This document shows positions 41,422-50,717 of a stretch of DNA of 64,000 bases, piece after piece. Under the pieces are notes generated by a model that saw only the letters and a list, made by a program, of their open reading frames with translations, was not told where the DNA came from and did no database searches. How positions within the stretch are numbered: the first letter of the stretch is position 1; every line of letters begins with the position of its first letter. Source of the stretch: Streptomyces canus. Lineage in GTDB: Bacteria; Actinomycetota; Actinomycetes; Streptomycetales; Streptomycetaceae. A program made the position numbers and the translations under genes. The DNA is taken from the NCBI RefSeq assembly GCF_030816965.1, contig NZ_JAUSYQ010000002.1, positions 9,042,001 through 9,106,000 on the forward strand. Direction: 5' to 3'.

Positions 41422-41751
41422 ATGCCCCGCTCCGAAGCCCGCGTCGCCACCGACCGCCCGCACCGCTACGCCAAGCAGCTCGCCTCGCACCTCGGGCGTC
41501 GCAGCCGCACCACGTGGGACGAGGAGAGCGGTGAGGGCAGCCTGCTCTTCCAGAACGGAGGCAAAGGCTCCCTCACCGCCACCGAGGGTGCGCTGGTGCT
41601 GAGGCTGGAGACGGAGTCCGAGCACCTCGATCTCCTGGAGGGTGTCGTCGGCAGCCACCTGGTCCGCTTCGGCAGCAAGGACGAACTCGTCGTCGCGTGG
41701 ACGCGGGACGACGGCGAGCCCGGCACGACGCAGCGCAAGGAGACCGACTGA
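41422..41751 (+). CDS. DUF2218 protein
   Basis: 109-residue protein of the DUF2218 family (ARVATDRPHRYAKQLASHLGRRSRTTWDEESGEGSLLF, then ESEHLDLLEGVVGSHLVRFGSKDELVVAWTR). In other actinobacteria members often accompany siderophore or iron-uptake genes, but none is here. The function is unknown. CGGGAG lies six bases before the ATG. It is convergent with the NUDIX-like gene. Confidence 0.78.
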   Translation: MPRSEARVATDRPHRYAKQLASHLGRRSRTTWDEESGEGSLLFQNGGKGSLTATEGALVLRLETESEHLDLLEGVVGSHLVRFGSKDELVVAWTRDDGEPGTTQRKETD

Positions 41752-41759
41752 CCGGGTCC

Positions 41760-42296
41760 TCAGACAGCGCAGCCCATGTGGGCCAACGCCTGCTTGAGCA
41801 GCACTCCGTGACCGCCGGGCATCTCGCTCTCCACCGCCGGTGACAGGGCCTCCTGCGGGCTGAACCACACCAGGTCCAGGGCGTCCTGGCGGGGCTGGCA
41901 GTCACCGCTCACCGGGACGACGTAGACGAGGGACACCGCGTGCTGGCGTGGGTCGTGGTACGGCGTGACCCCCTGGGTGGGGAAGTACTCCGCCACCGTG
42001 AAGGGCTGCAGGGAGGGCGGGATCCGGGGCAGGGCCACGGGTCCCAGGTCCTTCTCCAGGTGGCGCAGGAGGGCGTCCCGGACCCGCTCGTGGTGCAGAA
42101 CGCGGCCGGAGACCAGAGTGCGGCTGACCGTTCCGTCCGGTCCGATGCGCAGCAGCAGGCCGACGCTGGTGACTTCGCCGCTGTCGTCGACGCGCACGGG
42201 CACGGCCTCGACGTACAGGATGGGCATCCGAGCGCGGGTCTGCTCGAGATCGTCGGCGCTCAGCCAGCCGGGCGTGGTTTCGGTCAAGTCAGACAT
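41760..42296 (-). CDS. NUDIX hydrolase-like protein (DUF4916 type)
   Basis: 178 residues with TPGWLSADDLEQTRARMPILYVEAVPVRVD, SGRVLHHERVRDALLRHLEKDLGP and the C-terminal LDLVWFSPQEALSP. This is the actinobacterial NUDIX-fold family in which the canonical GX5EX7REUXEEXGU box is degenerate; here GRVLHHERVRDALLRHLEKDLG stands in its place. Hydrolase activity is therefore doubtful. It lies two bases downstream of the amidohydrolase gene on the same strand. Confidence 0.72.
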   Translation of the reverse strand: MSDLTETTPGWLSADDLEQTRARMPILYVEAVPVRVDDSGEVTSVGLLLRIGPDGTVSRTLVSGRVLHHERVRDALLRHLEKDLGPVALPRIPPSLQPFTVAEYFPTQGVTPYHDPRQHAVSLVYVVPVSGDCQPRQDALDLVWFSPQEALSPAVESEMPGGHGVLLKQALAHMGCAV

Positions 42297-42298
42297 TG

Positions 42299-43483
42299 CT
42301 AGATCATACTTTCCGGGGACGGCGGGCGCTCAGTCGCGCTCGCCTGGTGGGACGGGGACGGGGCGGGAAGTCCGTAGAGGCGGCGGGCGTTGTCCCCGCT
42401 CGTCCAGGCCGCGACGCGCAACGCGTCCGGCAGGCTCAGCTCGTCGGCGTCCACCCGCTCCTGGAGCAGCCCGGCCAGTCCCTGCCGGAACGACAGCGCG
42501 CCGAGCAGATGGAATTCGGCCACTCCGTACGCGTCGGAGCTGTACAGCAGCTTGCGGAACGGAGTGATCTCCAGCGCCTCCGCCAGGATCGCCCGGGACC
42601 GTGCGGGTCCGACGTAGTGCAGGGTGAGACCCACGTCGAGGTACACCTGCTCGAACACCGCGGCCAGATAGGCGGCCTGCCGCTGATACGGCCAGCAGTG
42701 CAGCAGCAGGACCGGGATCGTGCCCGCGGTCAGGTGCAGCCAGTCCGTGAGGTGGGTCGGGTCCACGCGGTGCATACGGATGTCGCTGTCGCCGAACCCG
42801 GTGTGCAGCTGGAGGGGCAGCCCCAGGTCCACCGCGGTCCACAGCAGATGCCGTACGAGAACCGGATCGGCCAGTCGTCCACCGTGGGCGAGCCAGTCGG
42901 TGGCGGCACGGGTGACCTCCGCGTCCGAGGGGCGCGCCGGGTCCAGGTCGAAGCCGGTGCGGTAGGCGGCGACCGACTTCACGGCCACCACACCCGGCCG
43001 CCCCACGGCCTCCAGAGCGGCCGCGTGGAACTCGTCCGCGTACGCGTCCGGCTCCACGCCCCGCGCCGCCACCGCCTCCGCGACGCCCTCCAGCCGCACG
43101 ATCTCGTACGCCGTCCCGCCCGCGGCCTGCGCCAGCTCCGCCGGTGTGGTGAGACGTTGCGGCGCGTACCCGGTGTCCACGCAGAACACGTCCGTGCCCG
43201 CGGCGGTCAGGAAGCGGCGGTTGACCTCCCGCGGGCCGAGTTCCGCGCGGCGGGCCAGGTAGGCGTCGGGCGGCGCGTGGCGCGGGAGGTCCAGCAGGGG
43301 TGCGCAGTGCCGGCGGACCGCCACGCCGACGGGGCTGTCGAAGGGGGAGATCCCGGGCCAGGCCGCGCCCTCGGTGAGCAGCGACTCGAAGCCCGTGCGG
43401 TCGAGGCCGTCGATGACGACCCCGTGGCAGTGGTGGTCCACCAGCCGGGCGGCGGCGAGGGACTCTTGGACGCCTCCGCTCAT
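42299..43483 (-). CDS. Amidohydrolase of the FluG N-terminal type
   Basis: 394-residue TIM-barrel amidohydrolase. The metal HxH is H18-x-H20 in VDHHCHGVV. Later motifs are VVAVKSVAAYRTGFD (lysine region), LQLHTGFGDSDI, PVLLLHCWPYQRQAAYLAAVF, VYLDVGLTLHYVGPARSRAI and LLYSSDAYGVAEFHLLG. It resembles the amidohydrolase half of fungal FluG and plant nodulin-type proteins, in which it is fused to a glutamine synthetase-like half. Here that half is the next gene upstream, two bases away. Confidence 0.82.
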   Translation of the reverse strand: MSGGVQESLAAARLVDHHCHGVVIDGLDRTGFESLLTEGAAWPGISPFDSPVGVAVRRHCAPLLDLPRHAPPDAYLARRAELGPREVNRRFLTAAGTDVFCVDTGYAPQRLTTPAELAQAAGGTAYEIVRLEGVAEAVAARGVEPDAYADEFHAAALEAVGRPGVVAVKSVAAYRTGFDLDPARPSDAEVTRAATDWLAHGGRLADPVLVRHLLWTAVDLGLPLQLHTGFGDSDIRMHRVDPTHLTDWLHLTAGTIPVLLLHCWPYQRQAAYLAAVFEQVYLDVGLTLHYVGPARSRAILAEALEITPFRKLLYSSDAYGVAEFHLLGALSFRQGLAGLLQERVDADELSLPDALRVAAWTSGDNARRLYGLPAPSPSHQASATERPPSPESMI

Positions 43484-43485
43484 GC

Positions 43486-44889
43486 TCAGTACTTCCAGCG
43501 GTACGCCGCCGCGATCTGCTCGTCGTCCAGCTCGGCCACGGAATCGCTCTCTCCGAAGCGCACGGCGACCACGGCGTCGGTGAGGACCGGCCCCAGCGCG
43601 GCCCGCAGCTGTTCGTCGGCGCGGAACGCCCTGACCGCCTGGGACAGGGAGGTCGGCAGCCGGCGTACGCCCATGGCGGTGGCCCGGTCGGTGGGGAGCA
43701 GGGCCGGATCGCCGGTGATCTCTCTGGGCAGCGGCATGGCCGAGGTCAGGCCGTCGAGTCCGGCGGCGATCAGACCGGTGAACGCGAGATACGGGTTGGC
43801 GGCCAGATCGACCGGCTTCAGCTCCAGGTTCGCGGCCCGGTCGGTCCGGCCCGCGGTGCCGGTGACGATCCGGACGGCCGCCTCCCGGGCCTCGCGGCCC
43901 CAGGCGGTGAACACCCCCGCCCACTGGGAGGGTTTGAGGCGCAGATAGCTGGCCGGGCTCGGCGCGGTCAGGGCCGTGAGCGCGTGCAGATGGGCGAGGA
44001 CACCCGCGACGAACGACTCGGCCTCGGGCGTCATGCCGTAGCGGCCCTTGCCGCCCGAGTGCAGGTTCACGCCCTCGCGCCAGGCGGAGAGGTGGAGGTG
44101 GCCGCCGTTGCCGACGCCCTCCGCGAAGACCGCCGGGGCGAAGGAGACGACCAGCCCGTGCCGCTGGGACACCGCCCGGATCGTCTGCCGTACGAGCACG
44201 CTGACGTCGGCCGCCGCCACCGGGTCCAGGGCAGCCGTCGAGATCTCGAACTGCCCGGCCGCGTACTCGGGATGGAGCTGCTCGACCTCGATGCCCTGCT
44301 CGGCGCAGGCCGCCAGCAGGTCGGCCGCGTAGTCGCCGAGCTCGACCTGCCGGGTGGCGCCGTACGCCGGTCCCGACACGGCGGGCACGAAGTCACCGTC
44401 CGCCGCCGGGCCCCGGCCCACCGCCCACTCGATCTCGACGCCTGCCTTGAAGGTGATCCCGTGCCGCTCGGCGGCCTCGGTGACGATCCGCCGGAGGACC
44501 GTGCGGGAGCAGCCCGGATGCCGCTCGCCCTCCTGCGTGATCCGGTCGACCGGCGCCCAGGCCCAGCCGGGCTGCCCGGCCAGCGCCACGAGCCGGTCGA
44601 GGTCGGGGTAGAGGCGCAGATCGCCGTCGGGGGAGCCCAGGGTGTCGGTCGTGACGATGGAGTCGTTCGCCAGGAACGTGTCGAACACCGGCGACATGCC
44701 CACGCCCCAGGCCGCGGCGGAGGGCAGCTTCGCCGTCGGGATCGTCTTCACCCGGCAGATGCCCGCGGTGTCGACGTAGGCCAGGACCACGCCGCGCACG
44801 CCCTTCTCGGCCAGCTCCTCGCTCAGTGCGGTGGCCCGGTCCACGTCACCGGGACGGCCGCCGGGGACGGGGTCGGCAAGGGTGGTCAT
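43486..44889 (-). CDS. Glutamine synthetase-like gamma-glutamyl ligase
   Basis: 467-residue type I glutamine synthetase fold. Metal and substrate motifs are present: FKAGVEIEWAV, EQLHPEYAAGQFEIS, GVGNGGHLHLS, the ATP loop KPSQWAGVFTAWGREAREAAVRI and NLELKPVDLAANPYLAFTGL. It is shorter and more diverged than housekeeping GlnA, so it probably joins glutamate to an amine other than ammonia (as GlnA3/GlnA4 do with polyamines or ethanolamine) or has another role. Pairing with the amidohydrolase mirrors FluG. Confidence 0.86.
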   Translation of the reverse strand: MTTLADPVPGGRPGDVDRATALSEELAEKGVRGVVLAYVDTAGICRVKTIPTAKLPSAAAWGVGMSPVFDTFLANDSIVTTDTLGSPDGDLRLYPDLDRLVALAGQPGWAWAPVDRITQEGERHPGCSRTVLRRIVTEAAERHGITFKAGVEIEWAVGRGPAADGDFVPAVSGPAYGATRQVELGDYAADLLAACAEQGIEVEQLHPEYAAGQFEISTAALDPVAAADVSVLVRQTIRAVSQRHGLVVSFAPAVFAEGVGNGGHLHLSAWREGVNLHSGGKGRYGMTPEAESFVAGVLAHLHALTALTAPSPASYLRLKPSQWAGVFTAWGREAREAAVRIVTGTAGRTDRAANLELKPVDLAANPYLAFTGLIAAGLDGLTSAMPLPREITGDPALLPTDRATAMGVRRLPTSLSQAVRAFRADEQLRAALGPVLTDAVVAVRFGESDSVAELDDEQIAAAYRWKY

Positions 44890-44928
44890 ACGTCCTCCAC
44901 GACGGGCTCGGCCGGATCGGATCCCGCG

Positions 44929-45741
44929 TCACCTTTTCACGGCCACCGCGCCGAACTGCGGTACCACGACCGGGGAGTCGGACTCGGCACGCCACTGCGA
45001 GCAGGAGACCAGGCCCGGTTCGAGGAGGTCGAGTCCCTCGAAGAACGTGGCGATGTCCTCGCCGCTGCGGGCCGTGATCGGCGGAGTGGCGTTCTCGTTC
45101 CAGAACTTCATGGCCGGGATCTGGCCCTCGCCGCCGAGGTCGGCGTCGAACGTGGGGTGCGTCAGCGCCAGGTGGCTCCCGGCGGGCATCGCGGCCATGA
45201 CCTCCCGTGCGATCCGCCGGGCCTCATCGGTGTCGAGGACGAAGTTGAGGATGCCGAGCATCATCACCGCGACCGGCCTGCTCAAGTCCAGGGTCTGCGC
45301 GGCGCGTTCAAGGATCGCGGCCGGGTCGTGGACGTCGGCGTCGATGTAGTCCGTGACGCCCTCGGGGGTGCTGGTCAGCAGGGTGCGGGCGTGGACCAGC
45401 ACGATCGGGTCGTTGTCGACGTAGACGATCCGTGCGTCGGGGGCGATGCGCTGAGCGATCTCGTGGGTGTTGTCCACCGTCGGCAGCCCGGTGCCGATGT
45501 CGAGGAACTGCCGGATGCCCTGCTCCTCGGTGAGGAAGCGCACCGAGCGGCCCAGGAACCAGCGGTCCGCGCGGGCGATCTCCTGGATGATCGGGAACAT
45601 CCCGGCGACGTGATCGCCGACCCGCTGGTCGACCTCGTAGTTGTCCTTGCCGCCGATCCAGTAGTTCCACACGCGCGCGTTGTGCGCCACACCTGTGTTC
45701 AGCCTCGCCGACGCACCCGACGGGGTGTGGCTCTCGCTCAC
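44929..45741 (-). CDS. SAM-dependent methyltransferase, SAV2177 (DUF574) family
   Basis: 270 residues of the Streptomyces-expanded DUF574/SAV2177 family. The N-terminal signature ARVWNYWIGGKDNYEVDQ, the SAM loop IRQFLDIGTGLPTVDNTHEIAQ, RIVYVDNDPIVLVHARTLL and the ending FFEGLDLLEPGLV are present. The substrates of this family are unknown. GTG 45741 was chosen because AAGGAG sits seven bases upstream. A second member is at 58937. Confidence 0.9.
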   Translation of the reverse strand: MSESHTPSGASARLNTGVAHNARVWNYWIGGKDNYEVDQRVGDHVAGMFPIIQEIARADRWFLGRSVRFLTEEQGIRQFLDIGTGLPTVDNTHEIAQRIAPDARIVYVDNDPIVLVHARTLLTSTPEGVTDYIDADVHDPAAILERAAQTLDLSRPVAVMMLGILNFVLDTDEARRIAREVMAAMPAGSHLALTHPTFDADLGGEGQIPAMKFWNENATPPITARSGEDIATFFEGLDLLEPGLVSCSQWRAESDSPVVVPQFGAVAVKR

Positions 45742-45911
45742 GACTGTGCTCCTTCTCGTGCCTGCGGCCGTTGCCGCCATTGTGCCGTCCGATGATCAGC
45801 TTGTCCCGGAAACGGCGACTCGAACGCCCCGTCCGAGGTGCCGGGCGCCCTCCCGGCGGTGACACTGGCCCCGTACGCCCCGCCCCTGCCCGCGGACTGC
45901 CAGGAGTGAGC

Positions 45912-46355
45912 ATGCTGCCCGGAATCCTCGTCAGGGTCGTCGGGTTGATGCTCGGCCGGGAGGGGCGGTCGCTCCATCTGAAGGCGGCGGGCGGTGCGAC
46001 CCTCGTGCTCCTCGCGGTGATGCTGACCGGTTCCTGGGCGGTGATCGTCGCCGAGGAGGAGGCGCGCGGCGCCAACCTGACGTCGTACCCGAAGGCCCTG
46101 TGGTGGTCGGTCGAGACGGCGACGACCGTCGGATACGGCGACTTCTACCCCGTCACCTGGTGGGGCCGGGCCGTCGGCACGGTGGTCATGGTCGTCGGGA
46201 TCACGACGTTCGGCATGGTCACGGCGGCGCTCGCCACCTGGTTCGTGGGGCGGGAGCAGAAGCGCCTGCACCCTGTGGGCGCCCGGGCGCTGCATGCCCT
46301 GCACGAGCGGTTCGACCGGCTGGAAGAACTGCTCGAGGGGAAGAAGAACGGGTGA
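45912..46355 (+). CDS. Two-TM potassium channel
   Basis: 147 residues. TM1 is at about 29-46, the pore helix with selectivity filter TVGYGD at 72-77, TM2 at about 85-110, then a short C-terminal coiled coil (RALHALHERFDRLEELLEG). This is the minimal KcsA-like plan without an RCK domain. AGGAG is five bases before the ATG. Its 3' end is one base from the convergent response regulator stop. Confidence 0.88.
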   Translation: MLPGILVRVVGLMLGREGRSLHLKAAGGATLVLLAVMLTGSWAVIVAEEEARGANLTSYPKALWWSVETATTVGYGDFYPVTWWGRAVGTVVMVVGITTFGMVTAALATWFVGREQKRLHPVGARALHALHERFDRLEELLEGKKNG

Positions 46356-46356
46356 C

Positions 46357-47058
46357 TCAGCTCTCTGGCCGCGCGTGCCCGTGCTGCCAGGCCCAGGCGG
46401 CGATCTCCACGCGGTTCCGTGCGGCCAGTTTCAGCTGGACGCTGGAGAGGTGGGTCTTGACCGTGGAGAGGGAGACGTACAGCTCGGCGGCGATCTCGGC
46501 GTTCGTACGGCCGAGGGCGACCAGGCGGACCACGTCGAGCTCACGGTCGGTCAGGGGTTCGGTGGTGGGTGCGGGGCAGGCCGCGACGACCGGCGCGGGG
46601 GCCGGGTCCGCCGTGACGTGCCGGAGCAGGCGCACGGTGACCGAGGGGGAGACCAGCGAGTCCCCGGCCGCGGCGGCACGGACCGCCTCGGCGAGGAGGA
46701 CGGGCCCGGAGTCCTTCAGCAAGAACCCGCAGGCACCGCCGCGCAGCGCGCCGTAGACGTACTCGTCGAGGTCGAAGGTGGTGACCACGACCACCCGCAG
46801 GGGATCGGCGACCTCGGGCCCCGCCAGCAGCCGGGTCGCCTCCAGCCCGTCCAGCTTCGGCATCCGGATGTCCAGCAGACACACATCGGGCCGCACCTCC
46901 CGGGCCAGCCGCACCGCCGTCTCCCCGTCGGCGGCCTCGGCGACCACGGTGATGTCCGGCTGCGCGTCCAGGAAGAAACGGAAGCCGGTACGGACCATGT
47001 CCTGGTCGTCGGCGATCAGCACACGGATGGGCACGGCCGGCGGGGTGGGGCTCGTCAT
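46357..47058 (-). CDS. NarL/LuxR-family response regulator
   Basis: 233 residues. The receiver domain has phosphoacceptor D63 (DVCLLDIRMPKLDG), acidic pair D17-D18 and lysine in FLLKDSGP. The LuxR HTH is at about 165-225 (PLTDRELDVVRLVALGRTNAEIAAELYVSLSTVKTHLSSVQLKL). No kinase is adjacent. The nearest HisKA_3 kinase (50718) is separated by an exporter operon and is the likely partner, as this exporter/kinase/regulator set is a common arrangement. Confidence 0.9.
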   Translation of the reverse strand: MTSPTPPAVPIRVLIADDQDMVRTGFRFFLDAQPDITVVAEAADGETAVRLAREVRPDVCLLDIRMPKLDGLEATRLLAGPEVADPLRVVVVTTFDLDEYVYGALRGGACGFLLKDSGPVLLAEAVRAAAAGDSLVSPSVTVRLLRHVTADPAPAPVVAACPAPTTEPLTDRELDVVRLVALGRTNAEIAAELYVSLSTVKTHLSSVQLKLAARNRVEIAAWAWQHGHARPES

Positions 47059-47452
47059 GGGTCGATCATGCCTCAGGGAAGGACGGGCACGGTGGCGCTG
47101 CGGACGGGGCGGGGTTGTGGTACCGGGCCCGGCCGGAGGGTGACGGTCGGGCCCGGTGCCGGTCTGAGGGCGGGCTGTGTCCTGGTCACGGCCGGTGCTT
47201 CGCACCAGTCCCGTGTCGGCGCGAGGACGTCGCTGGGCCCTCGCGGAGCCGGGACCCGACGACGATCGGTCGGCCAGTCCGCCCCACCTCTCGGGCGGGC
47301 GCCGACCCGTGGCCGGCACTGTCTCCGCCACGGGGCCACGCCGGACCGGGAGCCGATGGCGGCCGTTTCGGGCCGCCCCTACCGCTCGGGCGGGAGGCCG
47401 GCTCGTGGCCACGGCACCGATCCGATCAGCGGAGTCGCTCCCAGCCGGTGTC
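47059..47452. other. 394-base gap between the response regulator and the FtsX gene
   Basis: I see no supported gene, repeat or hairpin of note. Several open frames exist only because of the high GC content. It presumably holds the response-regulator promoter and the 3' region of the exporter operon. Confidence 0.4.
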
Positions 47453-49441
47453 TCAGTCCGCGCTGCGTGCTGCGTCCTCCGTCACTCTGCGCAGCAACGG
47501 TCTGCTGCCGCCGATCGCCGCGAACATCGCCAGCGCGCCCACGGCCACGCACACGGCCAGCTCCAGGACGCCCGTCACGTTGATCGAGGCGCCGACAGCC
47601 CTGTTGAGACGGTAGGAGAGGTAGACGCCGATGGCGGTGGTGCCGCCGGCCAGGGCGACCAGGGGGATCACGGTCTCGCGGACGCGGGCCCGGTCCAGCA
47701 CCTTGAGAGGAGTGCCGGCGAGGCGGAGAAGGCCGTAGATCCGGCGTCGGTCCAGGACACCCGCGGCGGCGGTGAGGCCGGCCGACGTCGTGGCGACGAG
47801 GAAGCTCAGCGCCAGAGTCGCCGTGCTGACCTCGGCGAAGCGGCCGATGCCGGTGCGGTCGCCCGCCGTCACGTAGTCCTGGGTGAGGGGCGGCCGAGCC
47901 GGGTTCGCGGCCGTCAACGCGGTGACGGCGGTGTCGAGACGGGCCCGGCCGTCGCCGGATATGTGGGCGATCACGCCCGGCGTGCCGCTCAGCAGCCCGT
48001 CCCAGTCGTCCTCGCCCACCGTGTCGACGGTGGCGGTGACACCGGCGTCACGGAGGAGCGTACGGACCTGCGAGGCGTGCGCACCGGCCACCGCGACCTG
48101 GTCCCGGTGGGCCGAGCCGTCCATGCCGACCATGCTCACCGCGAAGAACCCCGCCGCGAACCCGGCCAGCACGAGACCGCTGACCGTACGCCAGGCACCG
48201 CGCGGGTCGTCGCTCAGACGACGGCCCGCCAGCAGGGTCGCCGGACCCCGGGCGAAGCGGCCGACCAGTCGGCCGAGCCGGTCCACCACCCACGGCCCGA
48301 ACAGCCAGAAAGCCCCGTAGAACAGCAGCAGCAGACCGACCACCTGACGGGTCGACAGCTGCCCGCCGCCAGTGGAACTCCACACATAGAGCAGGACCGC
48401 CACGAACAGCACGAGCCGGATGATCCGGGTCCGCCGTGGGTCGGCCTGCTGGGCGACGCCGAGCGGCGAGGTCGCGACCTGACGCAGCATCGACACCGCG
48501 CTGAGGGTGATGACCCCGGTGACCGCCACCACGACCGTCACCAGCCACGGCAACCCCACCCACAGCTGACTCACGTACCAGCCGCCGATGCCGTACGGGA
48601 TCTCGGCGAGCAGGGGCAGCAGTCCCGCGTACAGCGCCGCACCGGTCAGGGCACCGGCCGCGCCGAGCGCCGCGGTCTCCAGCGCGGTCATGCCGATGAT
48701 CTGCCGCGGGGTCGCCCCGGCCAGTCGCAGCGCGGCCAGTTGCTGCTCGCGCCGGGCCGCGCCGAGCCGCCCGGAGGCCGCCGCGAGAACCACCACCGGC
48801 ATCACCAGCAGCGCCACACCCACCAGGGCCGTCTGCTGGTCGTAGGCGGTGAACAGGCTCGCGTGGGTGCCCGAGAAACCGCTGATCTCGGCGCGCGCGG
48901 CCTGATCGATGTCGGACACCGTGGAGCCCTCGGCCGCTTCGGACACCGCGGGATCGGTCGGGGCACGCCCGACGACGGCCACCAGCTCGTCCGGCGAGGC
49001 CAGACCGGCGGCGCCGATCGTGCCGTACGAGGGCACCTTCGGGAAACGGTCGGCCAGTTGGTTCGCGGGCAGCTTGTGCAGCAGTGCGGCCAGGGCGGGG
49101 GAGACGTACACCTCGCCCTTCCCCGGGAAGGAGGTCAGGCCGGGCGGTGCGGGGGTTCCGCGGCGTCCGGGGAGTTGGGCGACGGAGACGACGGTGACGG
49201 GCTCGTGGCGTACGTACGTCGTCGCGAGCGCCTGGACCGCGGTGCCGTGCTTCGCGGGTTCGGGGGTGCGCCAGGCGGTGCGGTCGGCGCGGGCGCCGGA
49301 GCCGAGGGCGGCGGCGACCATGACCAGCAGGACGAACGTGCCGACGGTGGCCGCACCGGCCGCCAGCAGCCGGCTCTGCAGGCCACGGCGGCCGGAGGAC
49401 CGGACGATGTGCCAGGTCAGGGGCAGGACGGGGGAACGCAT
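47453..49441 (-). CDS. ABC exporter permease, FtsX/MacB-type
   Basis: 662 residues with two FtsX repeats. An N-terminal TM (about 28-50) is followed by a large extracytoplasmic domain (about 55-205), a cluster of TMs around 215-350 containing the coupling motif RREQQLAALRLAGATPRQI, and a second half with GLLRLAGTPLKVL. Members export antimicrobials or lipoproteins, or act as mechanotransmitters rather than true pumps. The cognate ATPase is 15 bases upstream in the same operon. Confidence 0.88.
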   Translation of the reverse strand: MRSPVLPLTWHIVRSSGRRGLQSRLLAAGAATVGTFVLLVMVAAALGSGARADRTAWRTPEPAKHGTAVQALATTYVRHEPVTVVSVAQLPGRRGTPAPPGLTSFPGKGEVYVSPALAALLHKLPANQLADRFPKVPSYGTIGAAGLASPDELVAVVGRAPTDPAVSEAAEGSTVSDIDQAARAEISGFSGTHASLFTAYDQQTALVGVALLVMPVVVLAAASGRLGAARREQQLAALRLAGATPRQIIGMTALETAALGAAGALTGAALYAGLLPLLAEIPYGIGGWYVSQLWVGLPWLVTVVVAVTGVITLSAVSMLRQVATSPLGVAQQADPRRTRIIRLVLFVAVLLYVWSSTGGGQLSTRQVVGLLLLFYGAFWLFGPWVVDRLGRLVGRFARGPATLLAGRRLSDDPRGAWRTVSGLVLAGFAAGFFAVSMVGMDGSAHRDQVAVAGAHASQVRTLLRDAGVTATVDTVGEDDWDGLLSGTPGVIAHISGDGRARLDTAVTALTAANPARPPLTQDYVTAGDRTGIGRFAEVSTATLALSFLVATTSAGLTAAAGVLDRRRIYGLLRLAGTPLKVLDRARVRETVIPLVALAGGTTAIGVYLSYRLNRAVGASINVTGVLELAVCVAVGALAMFAAIGGSRPLLRRVTEDAARSAD

Positions 49442-49456
49442 GACATCTCCTGCCGC

Positions 49457-50140
49457 TCAGGCGACCGTGTATGGGCTGTGGCCGCTGACGCGGCCGTCGC
49501 GGACCTGGAGGACGCGGTGGCAGTGGCCGGCGACCTCCGCGTCGTGGGTGACCATCACCAGGGCGGCGCCCTGTTCCCGCGTGACGGACGTCAGCAGTCG
49601 GACCACCTCCGTGCTGGTGGCCTGGTCCAGGGCGCCGGTCGGCTCGTCGGCGAAGACCACGTCCGGTTCGACGGCCAGGGCCCGGGCGATCGCCACGCGC
49701 TGGGCCTGACCGCCGGAGAGCTGACCGGGCCTGCGGTGCGCGAGGCCGTCGAGACCCAGCGGTGCGAACCAGCGGCGGGCTCGCTCGACGGCCTGTCTGC
49801 GGGGCATGCCCTCCAGCATCAGCGGCAGCGCCACGTTCTCCTCGGCGGGCAGCTCCGGGAGCAGCTGACCCGACTGGAAGACGAACCCGAACCGCTTCCG
49901 GCGCAGTGCGCTCAGTCTGTTCTCACCGAGCCGGTCGATGCGCTCGCCTCTCAGCAGCACCTCGCCGGCGTCCGGGCGGACGATCCCCGCGAGGGTGTGC
50001 AGCAGGGTGGACTTGCCGGAGCCGGACAGGCCCATGATCGCCAACGAGTCGCGCTCGCGGACGTCGACGTCCACACCGGCCAGCGCGGTGGTGGAGCCGT
50101 ACTTCTTGACGAGGCCGTAACCGGCCAGGACGGTGTTCAT
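49457..50140 (-). CDS. ABC transporter ATP-binding protein (LolD/MacB type)
   Basis: 227 residues. Walker A is GLSGSGKST, the Q-loop FQSGQLLPELPAEEN, the signature LSGGQAQRVAIARAL, Walker B VVFADEPTGALD and the H-loop MVTHD. All are intact. It pairs with the downstream FtsX permease. The preferred ATG is 50140; AAGGGGA lies 13 bases upstream. It follows the DUF4333 gene by 20 bases. Confidence 0.93.
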   Translation of the reverse strand: MNTVLAGYGLVKKYGSTTALAGVDVDVRERDSLAIMGLSGSGKSTLLHTLAGIVRPDAGEVLLRGERIDRLGENRLSALRRKRFGFVFQSGQLLPELPAEENVALPLMLEGMPRRQAVERARRWFAPLGLDGLAHRRPGQLSGGQAQRVAIARALAVEPDVVFADEPTGALDQATSTEVVRLLTSVTREQGAALVMVTHDAEVAGHCHRVLQVRDGRVSGHSPYTVA

Positions 50141-50160
50141 GATGTGATCGGGTCCCCTTG

Positions 50161-50529
50161 TCAGCGGTCGAACTTCCAGGTGACGGACTTGTCCGAGGCC
50201 TTGACCACGGTCACCGGTATGTCCACGGTCCCGCCGCCGCTCTTCGCGCCGGTGCAGGTGAGGGTGGCGCCGGCGACGGCCTTGAGCCCGCTTGGGCAGG
50301 AGACGTCGGTGACCTTCACGCCGACCCACGGCAGCGGGTGGTACTTGCTCTGGGTGCGGCCCTCGACGACGTACGCGGCGAGCGCCTTGTGGCCGCCGAC
50401 GGAAGCCGTGCTCTGGGTGTCCAGGGAGGTGGTCGACTCGGTGCCGGCCAGGAAGTGGCCGCCGAGTCCGAAGACGACGGCCGCGCCGGCCACTGCGCCG
50501 ACGGCGCCGACGAGGTACTTGCTCTGCAT
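50161..50529 (-). CDS. Membrane-anchored DUF4333 protein
   Basis: 122 residues. One N-terminal membrane or signal segment (YLVGAVGAVAGAAVVFGLGGHFLAG) is followed by an extracytoplasmic DUF4333 domain with two cysteines (VTDVSCPSGLKAVAGATLTCTGAKSGG), probably a disulfide. The function is unknown. As first gene of the exporter operon, divergent from the kinase, it may be the sensed or auxiliary partner. AGGAG precedes the ATG by six bases. Confidence 0.8.
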   Translation of the reverse strand: MQSKYLVGAVGAVAGAAVVFGLGGHFLAGTESTTSLDTQSTASVGGHKALAAYVVEGRTQSKYHPLPWVGVKVTDVSCPSGLKAVAGATLTCTGAKSGGGTVDIPVTVVKASDKSVTWKFDR

Positions 50530-50623
50530 CACGTACTCCTGAGGACAGGGGAGGAGGGGCTCCGGGGAAGAGGCGTCTCCTCGGAAGTGGCTCCACTCTC
50601 GCCCGCGGGGCCGGGCGCCCGCC

Positions 50624-50682
50624 TCGGCCGAACGGCCAAGATCTCCGGGTCCGGCACGGCGGCGCCTCGACCGTTCGGCCGA
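50624..50682. promoter_or_regulatory. 12-bp inverted repeat in the exporter/kinase divergent gap
   Basis: TCGGCCGAACGG (50624-50635) and CCGTTCGGCCGA (50671-50682) are perfect inverted copies 47 bases apart centre to centre, about 4.5 helical turns. Each arm contains its own CGGCCG core. The position between divergent promoters suits a response-regulator binding pair. Confidence 0.5.
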
Positions 50683-50717
50683 TCCCGTCTGCGGCGGCTG
50701 CGCATAGCGTGAGCGGC

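Noticed and set aside
47177..50542. 1,121-codon plus-strand frame across the FtsX/ATPase/DUF4333 genes
   Set aside because: It spans three convincing minus-strand genes and is rich in His/Gln/Arg without motifs.
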